A stretch of 64,000 bases of DNA. It comes from Cepaea nemoralis. Its lineage: Eukaryota; Mollusca; Gastropoda; Stylommatophora; Helicidae. The translations under genes and the position numbers were made by a program. The notes under the pieces are model-generated. The model worked only from the letters and a program-made list of their open reading frames with translations, made no database searches and was not told where the DNA came from. Shown here one piece after another: positions 10,850 through 22,075 of this stretch (position 1 is its first letter; each line of letters begins with the position of its first letter). The stretch lies in NCBI GenBank assembly GCA_014155875.1, contig JACEFZ010005530.1, positions 85,168 through 149,167 of the forward strand. The letters run 5' to 3'.

Positions 10850-11410
10850 TTTGCGTTCGCTCGCTTTGAACTCAAGCGTAGTGTGTGGTCCATACACATT
10901 CGTCTCCTTCTAGTAGCTTCTAGTAGGGAGTCACCGTGGCGAAGTGGTCAAGCCGTTTGACTCGGGCTCCAAAGGTTGTGGGTTCGATTCCAGGCTGCGA
11001 CATTCGGTTCACGAGTGAAATTTTTCGGAGACTCCTGTGGGTCGTCGCTAGAGCTACGGAGTTCGTGCTTTGTGCGACGCTTTCCGAGCTGCGGAAAGAG
11101 ACCGAGCCATATTGGGTAAAAACCCGATGCAATGAAGTCGACAGTGTCGACTTTTAAGCGACTTTTGTTTTTCTACTTCTAGTAGCACTGGACTGATTTG
11201 TGTGTTTGGATTAGCTTTCTCTGTTACCTGTGTCCCTCTCAATCAGGCGAACCCACTCCAACTTCCAAATGTACTTGTAATTTACGTCCCCAAGTCAAGG
11301 GCGAGAAGTCAACATTTTACTTCATCTGACTGGAGTAGGGGTTGAACCCGCTACCTCAGCATACCGGAAGTTTAAGAGCGGGAGCTCTTATCCATTCGGC
11401 CATGCTGACC
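10850..11410 (-). repeat. SINE A copy split by a nested SINE B
   Basis: The outer element is on the minus strand: head ggtcagcatggccgaatgg (A box), cgggttcaacccctactcc (B box), body ttgacttggggacgtaaatt, 3' end gcttgagttcaaagcgagcg. It is interrupted by a plus-strand SINE B at 10927-11175, bounded by the 10 bp direct repeat cttctagtag at 10917-10926 and 11176-11185. Confidence 0.85.
10927..11175 (+). repeat. SINE B copy nested in SINE A
   Basis: tRNA-like head gtggcgaagtggtcaagccg (A box) and gtgggttcgattccagg (B box), a central motif gctacggagttcgtgctttg, and a 3' end gtcgacttttaagcgacttt. The flanking 10 bp target duplication shows it inserted into an existing SINE A. Confidence 0.85.
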
Positions 11411-12066
11411 TATACAAACTATTGTAATGAAAGAAATCAGGTACTGATTGATGAATTAACAAGGGATTAACTTGTTGTTCAAAATCAAACGAAGAAGAAC
11501 AACAAAACAAAAGCAAAGGTCAGCGTTTAATGCAACCACACATATACTTATTAAATCCAGACGCATGCCCTTTCAAAGCTGACATATGTAATTAGGTGAA
11601 AAAAACAATAGCGAATTAATGTTCTCGATTTTCCATTCAGATAATAGACTTCTTGTCAATGGATACGCTTAACGCCTACGCGAATGACAATTACAGTGCT
11701 GTTTGAACAGAAAATTGCGGGAGAGAGAAACTAGGGGGAATATGAATTACCAGCAAAGAGATATGTGGCAATAAGCCCTTACTCCAAGAAGGGATAATTA
11801 TGTCAAAAACAAATTGTTGTTGTCTCGGAGTGTAAATTATTAGACTCGAACATCATTATTAGACTTGAACTAGACATCAGCGTAATGATTAGCTCCTTCA
11901 TTTGCCGCATTTCGTCGAAAAAAATTCAGAATAATTTGAAAGTTACGCGGTACTCATTTGTGCGGGTTGAGCTGACCCCAATGCATTATTGGTCGTCAAC
12001 AACATTAGTGCACTCTGGAAATTGAACTGGGGCAAATGTGGAGGTGGACAAATGTATGTACAAGGG
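11411..12066. other. No recognisable feature
   Basis: Non-coding as far as I can see. A G run of about 20 bases follows at 12071-12090. Confidence 0.45.
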
Positions 12067-12089
12067 GATGGGGGGGGGGGGGGGGGGGG

Positions 12090-12310
12090 GCGAGGTAGAC
12101 TGGCCGTTTGATGCCCCTACTCTAGCCACTGAGGTGGATTAGAATGTGTAAAACTGACCTGAGCTCCCAGGTCGACCCAGTACTAATGTCCAACCATGAA
12201 ATGTCTTGGGAAGTAAAGGCTGCCGGGATGAGACTGACCGCATCAGTCACCGAGGTCCCATTAGTCCAAACAAACGTGGGTCTATTAACTTCTACTCAAT
12301 GCGCCTCAAG
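12090..12310 (+). repeat. SINE G copy, plus strand
   Basis: Contains ctgagctcccaggtcgaccc, atgaaatgtcttgggaagta and gagactgaccgcatcag in the same order as the reverse complement of the 8818-9039 copy. This is the only SINE G copy on the plus strand here. Diverged. Confidence 0.5.
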
Positions 12311-12387
12311 GCGTGTAAGGTCCTGTACTTTTCTTACAAGGGCCTGGCCATACATCTTTACCTCAACTATGTGGACATGTTGTTTAG

Positions 12388-12669
12388 GCGCTCGCTCGCT
12401 TTGAACTCAAGCGTAGTCTATACACACTAATTATAGTAATGATGGACTGAATTATGCGTGTGGATTAGCGTTCCCTATTAACAGTGTCCCTCGTCATCAG
12501 GCGAACCCACTCCCACTTCAGAGGTACTTGTAATTTACGTCCCCAAGTCAAGGACGACAGGCCAACATTTTAGTCCAGCTGTCCGGTGTAGGGGTTGAAC
12601 CACTAACCTCAGCATCAGCACAACGGATGTTTAAGAACACGCTTTCTTACCCATTCGACCATGCTGACC
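12388..12669 (-). repeat. SINE A, near full-length copy
   Basis: Runs from the 3' motif (cgctcgctttgaactcaagc on plus) to the tRNA head (cattcgaccatgctgacc on plus). No nested insertion. It lies about 200 bp upstream of the LTR retrotransposon. Confidence 0.8.
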
Positions 12670-12862
12670 TGCATGTGAACATGTCATAACGAACGGAAAT
12701 ATAGCACAATGATTGTTTATTTTCATTACAGCCATCTTTTAAATTGACCTTTAACTTTAATAAGATATTGGGAATAGAACGTCGTTTTCTTTTCGAACTA
12801 AACCAGCTATCACATGGTAGTCTGACTTCTTTGTGATTGTCAAAATGATTGTCTTTGAACTG

Positions 12863-13515
12863 TGTCAAGGAGCTGGATAGGGAAGATAGAAGTAGGACAA
12901 GGACAGAGGAAAGTAAAGGACAGAGACAGGACATAATAAGGACCTTTACAAGAGAATAGATAGAGAAAGACAGTATAAGGAGATAGTACTCCAAACCAGT
13001 GTTAGGACTATACCTTGACAGGACACGCATGTGTCTTAGCTAGGACATGACGAGGACATAACGGGATTAACTCCCGAGGTAGGACAGAGTACGGTAATCA
13101 CGGGGATTACCCGTAAACAGACTGAACTGTAGCACAGCTAGAGGCTACGAGGACTGGACCACTAGACTACGTGACAAGTGACCCAGCACGCCGTGCGGCT
13201 GACAGCACGAGAACGGAGGACGGGTAGCTGGACTAGACCTGTGAATTTAGGCAGACCGGGACCGACAGTTAGAGCGACAAGACCTGTGTGTTTACCTTCG
13301 CCAGTTGTGTAGTTTAGAGGGGGCATGGTTATACGTAGCGAGCGTGAAGAATTGTATTTGAGTATTGAATGCCAGTTGTGTATGCTCGTGAGGCGAGCTA
13401 TGTAATATGTAGAATAAATCGTGATTCCTTATCTACCATTCTCACAAAACGTGTTTGTAATCATGAGGTGTGAATGAAGGAACCAGCATGCTTGTGTAAA
13501 TTCAGGTTGTTGACA
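12863..13515 (+). repeat. 5' LTR
   Basis: 653 bp from TGTCAAGG to TTGACA; the six terminal bases are inverted repeats. AATAAA at 13413-13418 is a polyadenylation signal near the end, as expected for the R region. The region is rich in aggaca-type short repeats. Confidence 0.9.
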
Positions 13516-13527
13516 AGCGGTTCAATG

Positions 13528-13540
13528 TGGTGTCAGAAGT
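13528..13540 (+). promoter_or_regulatory. Primer-binding site, tRNA-Leu type
   Basis: TGGTGTCAGAAGT lies 12 bases after the 5' LTR. It is complementary to the 3' end of eukaryotic tRNA-Leu including CCA (acttctgacacca). It would prime minus-strand synthesis. Confidence 0.75.
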
Positions 13541-14351
13541 TCTTATGAACCCATGACAAGTGTGTAAGCGTGGATTGTGTGAAAACAAAGTAGACAAGTT
13601 TGTAACATTTGAAAACTTTAACAAGAATGCGAGAGTGACGAGATTGTGGCAATGTAGTATCAGAAAGTGGTTTAAGAACCTACGCTAGAATGTGAATCAA
13701 TGTGTCAATCTACAACATATTGTGTGTAACATATTGCGATAAAAATGATCATGTTTGATGGGGAATAAAACGGTGTGAAAGACCTCATTACTAACTAATA
13801 TTACAAAGATTGACAAGTGTGTAAAGTGTGAAGATAAGAGCGCTGATATAAGAAAGATTCTGTGTGGAAAAGTATAACAATTGTGAAATAACAAATATTA
13901 ACATGTTTCACAGGGACGTTTCAGGTGAGGTCGAACAGAGGTGAAGACACGACGACATTTGACACGACAAACGACAGACAAAATTTAATACATTAATTTC
14001 GTATTTCAGCATCCCGTCGGAGCGAATCACGGCACATAAATTGTTTAAGTGTGATATCAACTTGTAATTGTTATATTTTCGAAATATAAATTTTTGCTGC
14101 TCTATGGAACAGAATGCAGAGCAGACGCATTCAGAACACCAGTTCAACCTGAAATAGAGAAGAAATCCCAATAGGCCCAAGAAAGTTACAAGTTTTCAGA
14201 TAAGTATACATATAGTTTTGATAAACATAAATTAGATTGGCATCTGAATTGTAAATGCTGTGAATAATTAATACTATTAGAGAAGTATTTATTTCTGATT
14301 TGATTCTATATTTGAGTGTTTATTTGATTGTGTGTACAAGTAGTAACAAAA

Positions 14352-15408
14352 ATGTCAACATTAGGAGAGTGTATACAAGCAGGTAAAGACCTTGGATATA
14401 TAGGTGATAAATTAGAGCAATGGGCGAAAAACGAATATAGAGAATACACAGACAAGAAAGCAGCAATTGATAAAGAGGAAAGAGACAAAAAGGGAGCAAG
14501 TGAAAGAGATGAACAAGCACAGGAACGCCAGCATCAAAAAGATCTTGCGGAATTAGCCGAGGCCACAAAATTAAAATAATTAGAACTGGCTGAAGCCACA
14601 AAATTAAAGGAGTTAGAAATAAAAGGAAAACAACTAGGGATTGAATCACAAACGCAGTTAAAAATGAAAGAGTTAGAGATTGAATCTCATGTGCAAATTG
14701 CCACCACTAAATTAAAGAGTAAAGAAGAGGAGAATGGGTTCAACAAGTACAAAGGGTTAGTCAAACCCTTCTGCCAAGGCGACTCCATATCTGCATGGAC
14801 TGAGAATGTGGAATTCCAGCTTAAATTCCAGGAAGTGTCACGAGAACATTGGGCGATGGTCTATAAGAAGAACCTCCCGGGGGAACCCTTAAAAGTGATA
14901 GAATCTATCCCCCAAGAGCTTAGAAGTAATTATGATTACATTAGGCAACGCATTATGCAACACTTTTTGCTAGACGCCCCAGGTTACCAAATTCAGTATT
15001 CTAAACTAAAACCTAAACCAAATGAACCGTTCATTGACTATGTTTCTAACGTACAAAGTGTATTCAACAAATGGCTAAACGATGCAAAGGTAGACAAAAG
15101 CTTTGATAAACTTAAAAACTTGATGATAATGGACAAAATCATCTCAACTGTACCTACTCCCTTGCAAAGTTTCTGCAGCAAGCTGATGTCGAGTCATTAG
15201 AACAACTAGAGAAACGGGGGTCCGCATATTTTTCCTCAAATCGGGACATATTTAAATCATCTGTAGAAGAGTCTGAAATAGTAGCTTTTGCCAAAAGTAA
15301 ACCTCAGAAACCATTTCAAATGAGGGATAAACCTAAATCAAAGCCATCTCAATGTCCATATTGTCATTTATGTCACGACCAGTTTTCTATGTGTGACAAA
15401 AACCCAGG
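14352..15408 (+). pseudogene. gag of the LTR element
   Basis: Gag forms the particle that packages the RNA. The first ATG is 14352 (MSTLGECIQAGKDLGYIGDK). A charged, Glu/Lys-rich probable coiled coil follows, with repeated LAEATKLK, and then a capsid-like region (FCQGDSISAWTENVEFQL, then PNEPFIDYVSNVQSVFNKWL) typical of gypsy capsids. The stop TAA at 14577-14579 lies between two LAEATKLK repeats. The frame shifts near 15190, where the 15200 frame ends and QADVESLEQLEKRGSAYF continues. The far end has a C..C pair (CPYC). About 350 residues in total if the breaks are ignored. Confidence 0.8.
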
Positions 15409-15427
15409 ATATTAGTCTCACCTAGAG

Positions 15428-15871
15428 ATGATGATAAAGAAACAAGAGAGCAAAAGAAACACGTATAGACGTGCAGTCAAAGGCTACTTTTGTCGGGCGT
15501 ATGGTCACTATAGTTCCAGGTGTGTTGGACGTCAGAGATTGAGAGCCAGTAATGCTGTACTTGTCGATACTTCATCTGAGAGTGGAAGTGAACATGAGAG
15601 TGAAAACGAAGAAATGTTACCATATAGTGAGAATGTTGTTGCTGCTAGTGATATATTGAACTTTGATAGTTGTGTTATATGCCATCAATTTCATGAAGAC
15701 GGAGTGCTAAAATGCGGGCACGCAGTACCGTTTTCCAGTGAAAACGCCAACGCAGTCATTCCCTCCAGAGGCAAATTAGTGTTCCACGACGGAATGGTTA
15801 ATAACACGCCTTGTCAGTGTTTTATAGATAGCGGGAGTACCTTGATTGGCCTTAGGAAGGAATTGACCTAG
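15428..15871 (+). pseudogene. Zinc knuckle and aspartic protease of the LTR element
   Basis: Residues about 20-35 read KGYFCRAYGHYSSRC, a CCHC zinc knuckle (nucleocapsid) in which the first Cys of CX2CX4HX4C is Gly. An acidic Ser/Glu stretch follows. Near the end, CQCFIDSGSTLIGL holds the D-S-G active-site motif of retropepsins. A stop at 15869-15871 follows, but the same frame continues as GGFVKCRTFSGNIEKYPLAK toward the integrase, so the polyprotein was once continuous. Confidence 0.7.
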
Positions 15872-17605
15872 CCAGAAGACTATACGGGCGGCTTCGTAAA
15901 GTGCCGTACCTTTTCGGGTAACATAGAAAAATACCCATTAGCAAAAGCCCGTATAGACACTCCATTCCTGTCCGGCACATTTACGTGCGCCATCTTACAT
16001 AATCCATGTACGGACTTGATAGTTGGTTGTCTACCAGAGCTAATGAACTGTACCGCAAAAGAAATATTAGCCTGGAGAGAAACCCATAAGGCTAATAATG
16101 CGGTAACCAGGTCAGAAACACAAACACAGCAAGCCGACCTGCAAAAAGAAATGCTACACCTTATAACACCAAGTGGTACAGTAAATAACACCACCAGAGA
16201 AAATTTCATAGAGGCGCAACGTGCCGATCCATCTATCTCACCCTATTTCAGATTTGTGGGCGAGAAACCAAAAATGACCAAAAACGCGTCATGGTATTTT
16301 AAACTACATAATGGTATTATGACTAGAAATTACAATAGAGACAACCATGAAATTCAGCAAACGGTACTACCTGTCAAACATCGACAAACAGTCCTACGAA
16401 TCGCACACGATTCGCCGTTTTCTGGACATTTAGGCTATGATAAAACAAGAGCCAGAATTTTAGCTCATTTTTACTGGCCAAAATTTTGTAAAGACATTAA
16501 AAACTTTTGTCGTTCATGTACCATATGTCAGCAATTAGTACGAAAGGGTAAACATGTTACAGCGGAGGTCCAACCAACAACATTGGCCTCTAGACCATTT
16601 GAGTGTGTAGCAGCAGATATTGTTGGACCATTGAATCATGTGTCCAACAAAGGAAACAGGTTCATCCTAACTCTGGTTAATTTTTGTTCGAGATGAGTAG
16701 AGGCGGTGGCGCTGAAATATATAAGTTCCAAAGATGTGGTTAACGTATTTTTACATCTGTTTTCCCGCTTTGGATTTCCCCGCACCATTCTATCAGATCG
16801 GGGAACCCAATTTATACCAGCTGCAATGCAAGCTCTTACTAAATTGTTAGAAATAATACAGTGTTTTACAAGTCCCTACCACGCGGCGGCCAAGTGTATC
16901 ATAGAAAAAATAAACGGAAATTTAAAACACATGTTGGCCAAGGTGACAGCAGAAAATCCATCAGATTGGGATACACTGTTACCAACAGTGCTGTTCGCCT
17001 ACCGAGACATTCCGCACTCAAGTACGGGTTTCTCACCATTTGAATTAGTATACGGGGCGAACCCACGAGGACCCCTAAGCATTTACCACCAACTAGTAAC
17101 CAACACCTCAGATACCTCAACACCGGTATCACCATATGAGGTAGTGACTGAAACACGCGACAAAATTATGAGAGCGTGCACTATAGCCAAATCATCTTTG
17201 GAGCGAAAAGGACAGATCTACCGCCATTACGCCAATAAAGGTGCCAAGACCTTACACCTCGAACCAGATCAAGAGGTATTACTCCTGTTACCTGATAAAA
17301 GAAACTTACTTTTAACATCATGGCAAGGGCCATTCAGAGTGGTACGAAAGATATCAGATGTTGATTATGAAATATCAATGGAAAAAAACCTCAAGATATT
17401 CCATATCAACATGCTGAAACCTTATTACTCAAGACAGGAACACCAGACAGAAGACGAACACAATGCAACTACACCAATTCATCAGACAGAGGACGAACAT
17501 AATCCAACAACACTAGACAATAGTCAGACAGGAGATAAACACAATGCAATTACACCTAGCAATCAGACAGAAAACGTTCTCATCGCAACCACAATATTAA
17601 ATTAA
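15872..17605 (+). pseudogene. Integrase of the LTR element
   Basis: Integrase inserts the DNA copy into the host genome. The N-terminal zinc module is present (HDSPFSGHLGYDKTR, then CRSCTICQQ). The catalytic core shows the first Asp in AADIVGP, the second Asp in LSDRGTQF and the Glu in IIEKINGNLKHM. The C-terminal part has SWQGPFRVV and HINMLKPYYSR, the GPY/F-type tail of Ty3/gypsy integrases. TGA at 16694-16696 interrupts FCSR and VEAVALK, where related proteins usually have Trp. After the tail come Gln/Thr/Asn-rich repeats built on HQTEDEHNATT (about 17450-17590). TAA at 17603 then ends the frame before reverse transcriptase. Confidence 0.85.
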
Positions 17606-17620
17606 ACAGACGACAACGAC

Positions 17621-19145
17621 ATGGAAATACCAGTCCCAACAGTAGACTTGACTGCGACGATTGACAATATACATATAGAACCAACACATACCGACGAACA
17701 GAAACAACAGACAATAGCGTTAGTGACAGAATACAGACAGATCTTCTCAGACATTCCAGGTAGGACAGATAGAATAGAGCACTCCATTCTTCTATCTGAC
17801 TATACTCCGATAAAATGTAGACCATATTCCATCCCTCTGAATTATAGGGACAAACTCGATAACGAAATTCTAGATCTTGAAGCGAGGGGAATAATTCAAA
17901 AGTCTCAGTCGGAATATTCATTTCCCATAGTCCTGGTCAAAAAGAAGGATGCTACCATCAGACTCTGCGTCGATTATAGGAAGCTAAATAGTATAACAAA
18001 AGTAGACGCAGAACCTATCCCTTCCTGTGAAGATCTACTCTTAAATATGGCAACATCTACGATCTTTTCTAAACTTGACCTAACTAAAGGCTATTGGCAA
18101 GTTCCTATGCATAAAGATTCTGTCAATCTTACTGCCTTTTCAACATCTTTAGGCCTTTATGAATGGCGATTTCTTCCTTTCGGCCTACGCAATGCGCCTG
18201 CGACTTTTGTAGGTCTAACTAGAGACCTTTTACATGGAGTTACAGACACTCAGTCATATATAGACGACATATGTGTACATACAACAGACTGGACAAAACA
18301 CTTACTAAAACTGAGACAAGTCTTCGAAAGGATAAAGGTATTTGGGCTTACAGTGAAGCCAACCAAAATGGAGCTGAGCTTCGAGAAAATAAACTTTCTA
18401 GGCCATACTATATCAAAAGGCCATTCAGAAACAGATAACAAAATTGTCACAACAATTCTAAACCTCACTATGCCAGTTACCAAAAAGCAAGTGAGAAGTT
18501 TACTCGGTTTAGTAAACTATTATAATAAGTTAATTCCCAATTTAGCAGAAATTACCAGTGTTTTTTTCTAATCTATTGAAGTCGAATGTCAAAATTGATG
18601 TGAAAGATGCTATTCTAATTAATGCAATGTCAAAACTTAAGCATCTTTTGAGCAATGTCCCAATCCTTCGTTTACCTAATCCCAACTTACAATATTTTCT
18701 TACGACTGATGCCAGCACAGTATTCATAGCGGGCGTACTGGGCCAGAGATATAACGACATCCTACATCCTGTAATATATGTAAGTCGCAAAATTACTCAA
18801 ACTGAAGCCAAATATGGAGTCTCTGAATTGGAGGCTTTAGCAATAGTGTACTGTGTCCGTACACTGCACCGATTTTTGGCAGGAACACACTTTGTCATCG
18901 AAACTGACAACTCCCCGCTCACAGTCATGGAGACAGGAGTCCACAAGAACAACAGGACCTACAGATGGTCCCTGATACTCCAAAATTATTCGTTTTCGGT
19001 CAGGCACATCCGAGGCAAATGTAATACACTAGCTGACATGCTTAGTAGACCTACGAACTTTGAGGTACCTGAATTGCCAAAGAAAGACAAGATATACACA
19101 CAGTGCAAATATATCGCACTGTTAATCGGCTCAAAAGTCGTCTAA
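17621..19145 (+). pseudogene. Reverse transcriptase and RNase H of the LTR element
   Basis: Starts at ATG 17621 in the same frame as integrase, 15 bases after its stop. Reverse transcriptase motifs: PIVLVKKKDATIRLCVDYRK (from about residue 103), FSKLDLTKGYWQVPM (about 149), LPFGLRNAPATF (about 186) and the catalytic YIDDI (about 213), then FLGHTISKG. A frame change near 18560-18570 shifts into the 18558-19145 frame, which carries RNase H: LTTDAS, SELEALAIVYC, ETDNSPL and the end HIRGKCNTLADMLSRP. All expected domain motifs are present, so the frame change is the only obvious lesion in this part. Confidence 0.88.
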
Positions 19146-20188
19146 AACAGAGCCAAAACTATTATGCATTTTGTTGCATCATTTTATTTTCTCAATGTAT
19201 TTTATTTTCCAGTATTAAATTTGTGTGTGTCATATTGCAATGACATAACATGACTTTTTAACATGTGAGAACGAATGTGTGTGAAAGAGACGAGAGCAAG
19301 GATACAGTGAATGGATTAAATACAAGGCGAGTGAACAGCGTGCGAATTTTTTCCGCACCCAAGAGTTTTTATAATTTGTTTGCGTCTTGGATGTAACACA
19401 TGTGCTTCTGTGATTTCTGTATGTAGTTGCCACTATTGCATTACATGTATAGCCACATTTTTAAGTTTCCTAGGTCGGCAAGGCAGTCACAAATTACGCT
19501 AACGCATCGATTCATGACGGCATAAACCAACCTACGACGCTTGAAAAACATCATTCAGTAAATTATAAACATACACCAATGATTCTAATTTAAACATACA
19601 TTAAATTTAACCAAACACGCAAACAACCAGATAGACTATCAGATACAAATGCAGACAGCAATTAAAAGGAAGGGGGGATAACTCATGAACAGGGGACATC
19701 ACAGACTTACTAAACTCTGATTATACATTGAAAAGATTTAACCACAAACGGAAGTTAGACAGGTGAACATCAGCACAGCGCAAACATGTAATAGAGTTTG
19801 GAACAACATTACATGAGAGCATGTATTTATATTCATGCATTGTGCCGTAAAACGTACAATCTGTACGGGATGTCGGTTAATCGACATTTTGAAAAGCAGG
19901 TCGTAAAGACAATGGCTTTGGTTCGTTACAACTCTCATATATGTAATGTGAATGAGTATTCACTCTGGCCAACAGTACAGTTGTGCAACACTGATTAATA
20001 AGCCAGTGGGTAAATACGACAATGTGACATCAAACGGTCAGAGGTTAGTGATTATACCCAGGACATGAGTACTTAATCCTACCAGAACTTGACGAAATTA
20101 GACCCAACTAATGTTTAGATGTTACGACAGATTGCGCCACACCCATGAGCTAAAGTTGATGACGCAATAGGGGGGGGGGACGAGAGCG
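19146..20188 (+). other. 3' non-coding region of the LTR element with purine tracts
   Basis: No long ORF and no envelope-like features. The purine run near 20167-20186 (agggggggggacgagag) just before the 3' LTR is the likely polypurine tract; another purine run, aaaaggaagggggga, sits at 19664-19678. Confidence 0.6.
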
Positions 20189-20807
20189 TGTCAAGGAGCT
20201 GGATAGGGATAGATAGAAGTAGGACAAGGACAGAGGAAGAAAAGGGACAGAGACGGACATAATAAGGACCTTTACAGGATGATAGAGAAAGACAGTATAA
20301 GAGAAGTACTCCAAACCAGTGTTAGGACTATACAAAAAGGGGCACGCCGTGTCTTAGCTAGGACGACGAGGACTAACGGGATTAACTCCGAGGTAGGACA
20401 GAGACGGTAACACGGGGATTACCCTAAACAGCTGAACTGTGTACAGCTGTAGCTACGAGGATGGACCCTAAATCGTGACAAGTGACCCGCACGCCGGCGG
20501 CTGACAGCACGAGAACGGAGGACAGTAGCTGGACTAGACTATGAATTTGGGGAGACCGGGACCGCAGTTAGAGCGACAAAACCCGTGTGTTTACCTTCGC
20601 CACTTGTGTAGTTTAGAGAGGATAGTTATACGTAGCGAGCGTGAAGAATTGTTTTGAGTATTTAATGCCAGTTTTGTATTCTCTGAGGCGAGCTATGAAT
20701 ATGTAAATAAATCGTTTTTCCTTATCTACCATTCTCACAAAACGTGTTTTAAACATGAGGTGTGAATGAAGGAACCCGCATGCTTGTGTAATTCAGGGTT
20801 TTTGACA
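20189..20807 (+). repeat. 3' LTR
   Basis: 619 bp, aligning end to end with the 5' LTR, from TGTCAAGG to TTGACA. AATAAA is at 20706-20711. It is 34 bases shorter than the 5' LTR, mostly through many 1-3 base deletions. Confidence 0.9.
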
Positions 20808-21555
20808 AGCTGTTTTTGTAAGATTTGGGGAAAACACAAGTCTGGTGAGTCACAAACGGTGATAGGTATGCATCAAACAATATCGCTTTGAAATCTTTTC
20901 CTGGTAGTTGCACAAGCCGAGCTGTGTGAGGGGACGCGTTATCTTGAAGCAAAGGATTACTTTGAGTTTGTACTATTTGTGTGGTACCTGGGCGCCAAAA
21001 TGAAAATAAAGAACAATACACACATCTCTAAGCACATCGTAAAAGGCGACCAACAAGGGTTAGTCTCAGCCTGGCTGTCCCACACAGTACACAGTAGAAA
21101 TAGCAAACAATCAACCAACCACGAACTAGCCTCTTTGCATGTTTGATTGTGGGAGTATAAGTCTCACAGGCTGAAACAGAAAGCTATCCTTTGTTTTCTA
21201 TTAACAGCCTGGGGGCAGGAGGGGTGGGGGTGGGAGTGGGTGAAGAGAAGAAGTGGGGAAGAGAGGGGGGGGGAGGGGGCTCTGTTCGGAAGGTCGGAAA
21301 TGGCTGTCAAATTCTGTGGTGAAAGACCCATATGTGGATGAGGATACCAAGGGGAAACCACCACATTATCTTCCCAGTGTTTCATAAAAGATATTGAACC
21401 TGGTTTACGGTATGGCAGTGAATCTTGCAATGCAAATGAACAAATTATGAAGAACTATTATATAAATTATAAAGCAACAGAGATGTGGTTCCTGAAACGA
21501 ATGTTGCACATTACTTGGACTGCCATAAATTGCCTGAAAGAGGCTATTAAAAATT
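20808..21555. other. No gene; purine-rich stretch
   Basis: 21210-21290 is very G/A-rich (gggtgggggtgggagtggg and aagagagggggggggag). No coding evidence on either strand. Confidence 0.45.
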
Positions 21556-21793
21556 GTTTGCATATCCTTTACAGGACATTGCTGTCAACATCAGCATCTT
21601 TCAGCTGATTGTTGATTTCTTGGCAAGATTACGCTCAGTAGTTTGCCATTGCTTTCTGAGCGACCGCCTCATATACCCCGTAAGTTACCGACGCGATTCG
21701 AACCACTGCAGATTCTCACCGTCGTCACGTTACCTGCGAGAGTATACGAGATTACGGAGATAAATCGCTAACCTCTAGGCCAGGAAGCCGGCA
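21556..21793 (-). repeat. SINE C copy
   Basis: Full-length in reverse: cctttacaggacattgctgt, cgctcagtagtttgccattg, acgcgattcgaaccactgc (B-box side) and cgctaacctctaggccagg (A-box side). Confidence 0.8.
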
Positions 21794-21819
21794 TAAGAGG
21801 CTATTGAAACTACAAAATT

Positions 21820-22075
21820 ATATAAAACAATACGAAAGAGACAAACAGGTTTCTTTGGTCATGCGATGAGAATAGAGGCATTGGAGAACATAGTAACAAC
21901 TGGAAAGATGAAGGGGAAGAGAGACAGAGTTAGACAAAGAGAAATGATGATGGATGGCCTGAGACAGTGGCAAGGAGGAATATCATTAGCAGTGTTGATC
22001 CAGAACATCAAAGACCGAATCTCCTGAAAGACCTGAACGCCTACGCCAGCTGGCAGGGCACTTGATGATGATAGA
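21820..22075 (+). mobile_element. LINE tail relic
   Basis: Reads GFFGHAMRIEALEN-like, then GKMKGKRDRVRQR and ERLRQLAGHLMM, with an atgatgatag 3' end. This is the extreme C-terminus and ATG-repeat tail of the LINE family also seen inverted at 47880-48150. Confidence 0.6.

Larger units (their letters stand above)
12863..20807 (+). mobile_element. Gmr1-like Ty3/gypsy LTR retrotransposon, nearly complete
   Basis: A 7.9 kb element with two LTRs that both begin TGTCAAGG and end TTGACA. Inside, in order: a tRNA-Leu-type primer site, gag, zinc knuckle, protease, integrase, reverse transcriptase, RNase H, a 1 kb non-coding stretch and a purine tract. Domain sequences are gypsy-like (YIDDI reverse transcriptase, GPF integrase tail), yet integrase precedes reverse transcriptase as in copia. 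That combination defines the Gmr1-like group first named from cod. No envelope-like ORF is seen. Stops at 14577, 15869, 16694 and 17603 and frame changes near 15190 and 18565 make this copy defective. The outer flanks are aactg and agctg, a possible 5 bp target duplication with one change. Confidence 0.92.

Noticed and set aside
10927..11010. Functional tRNA genes at A/B-box matches (also near 590, 6150, 9030, 31250, 54010, 54830)
   Set aside because: Heads continue into shared SINE bodies, recur as dispersed copies and lack a clean acceptor-stem pairing by eye.
14328..14351. Earlier start for gag at 14328
   Set aside because: The codon there is TTG; the first ATG in frame is at 14352.
19146..20188. 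Envelope gene in the LTR element
   Set aside because: No ORF over about 70 codons, no signal peptide and no membrane segment pattern between RNase H and the 3' LTR.
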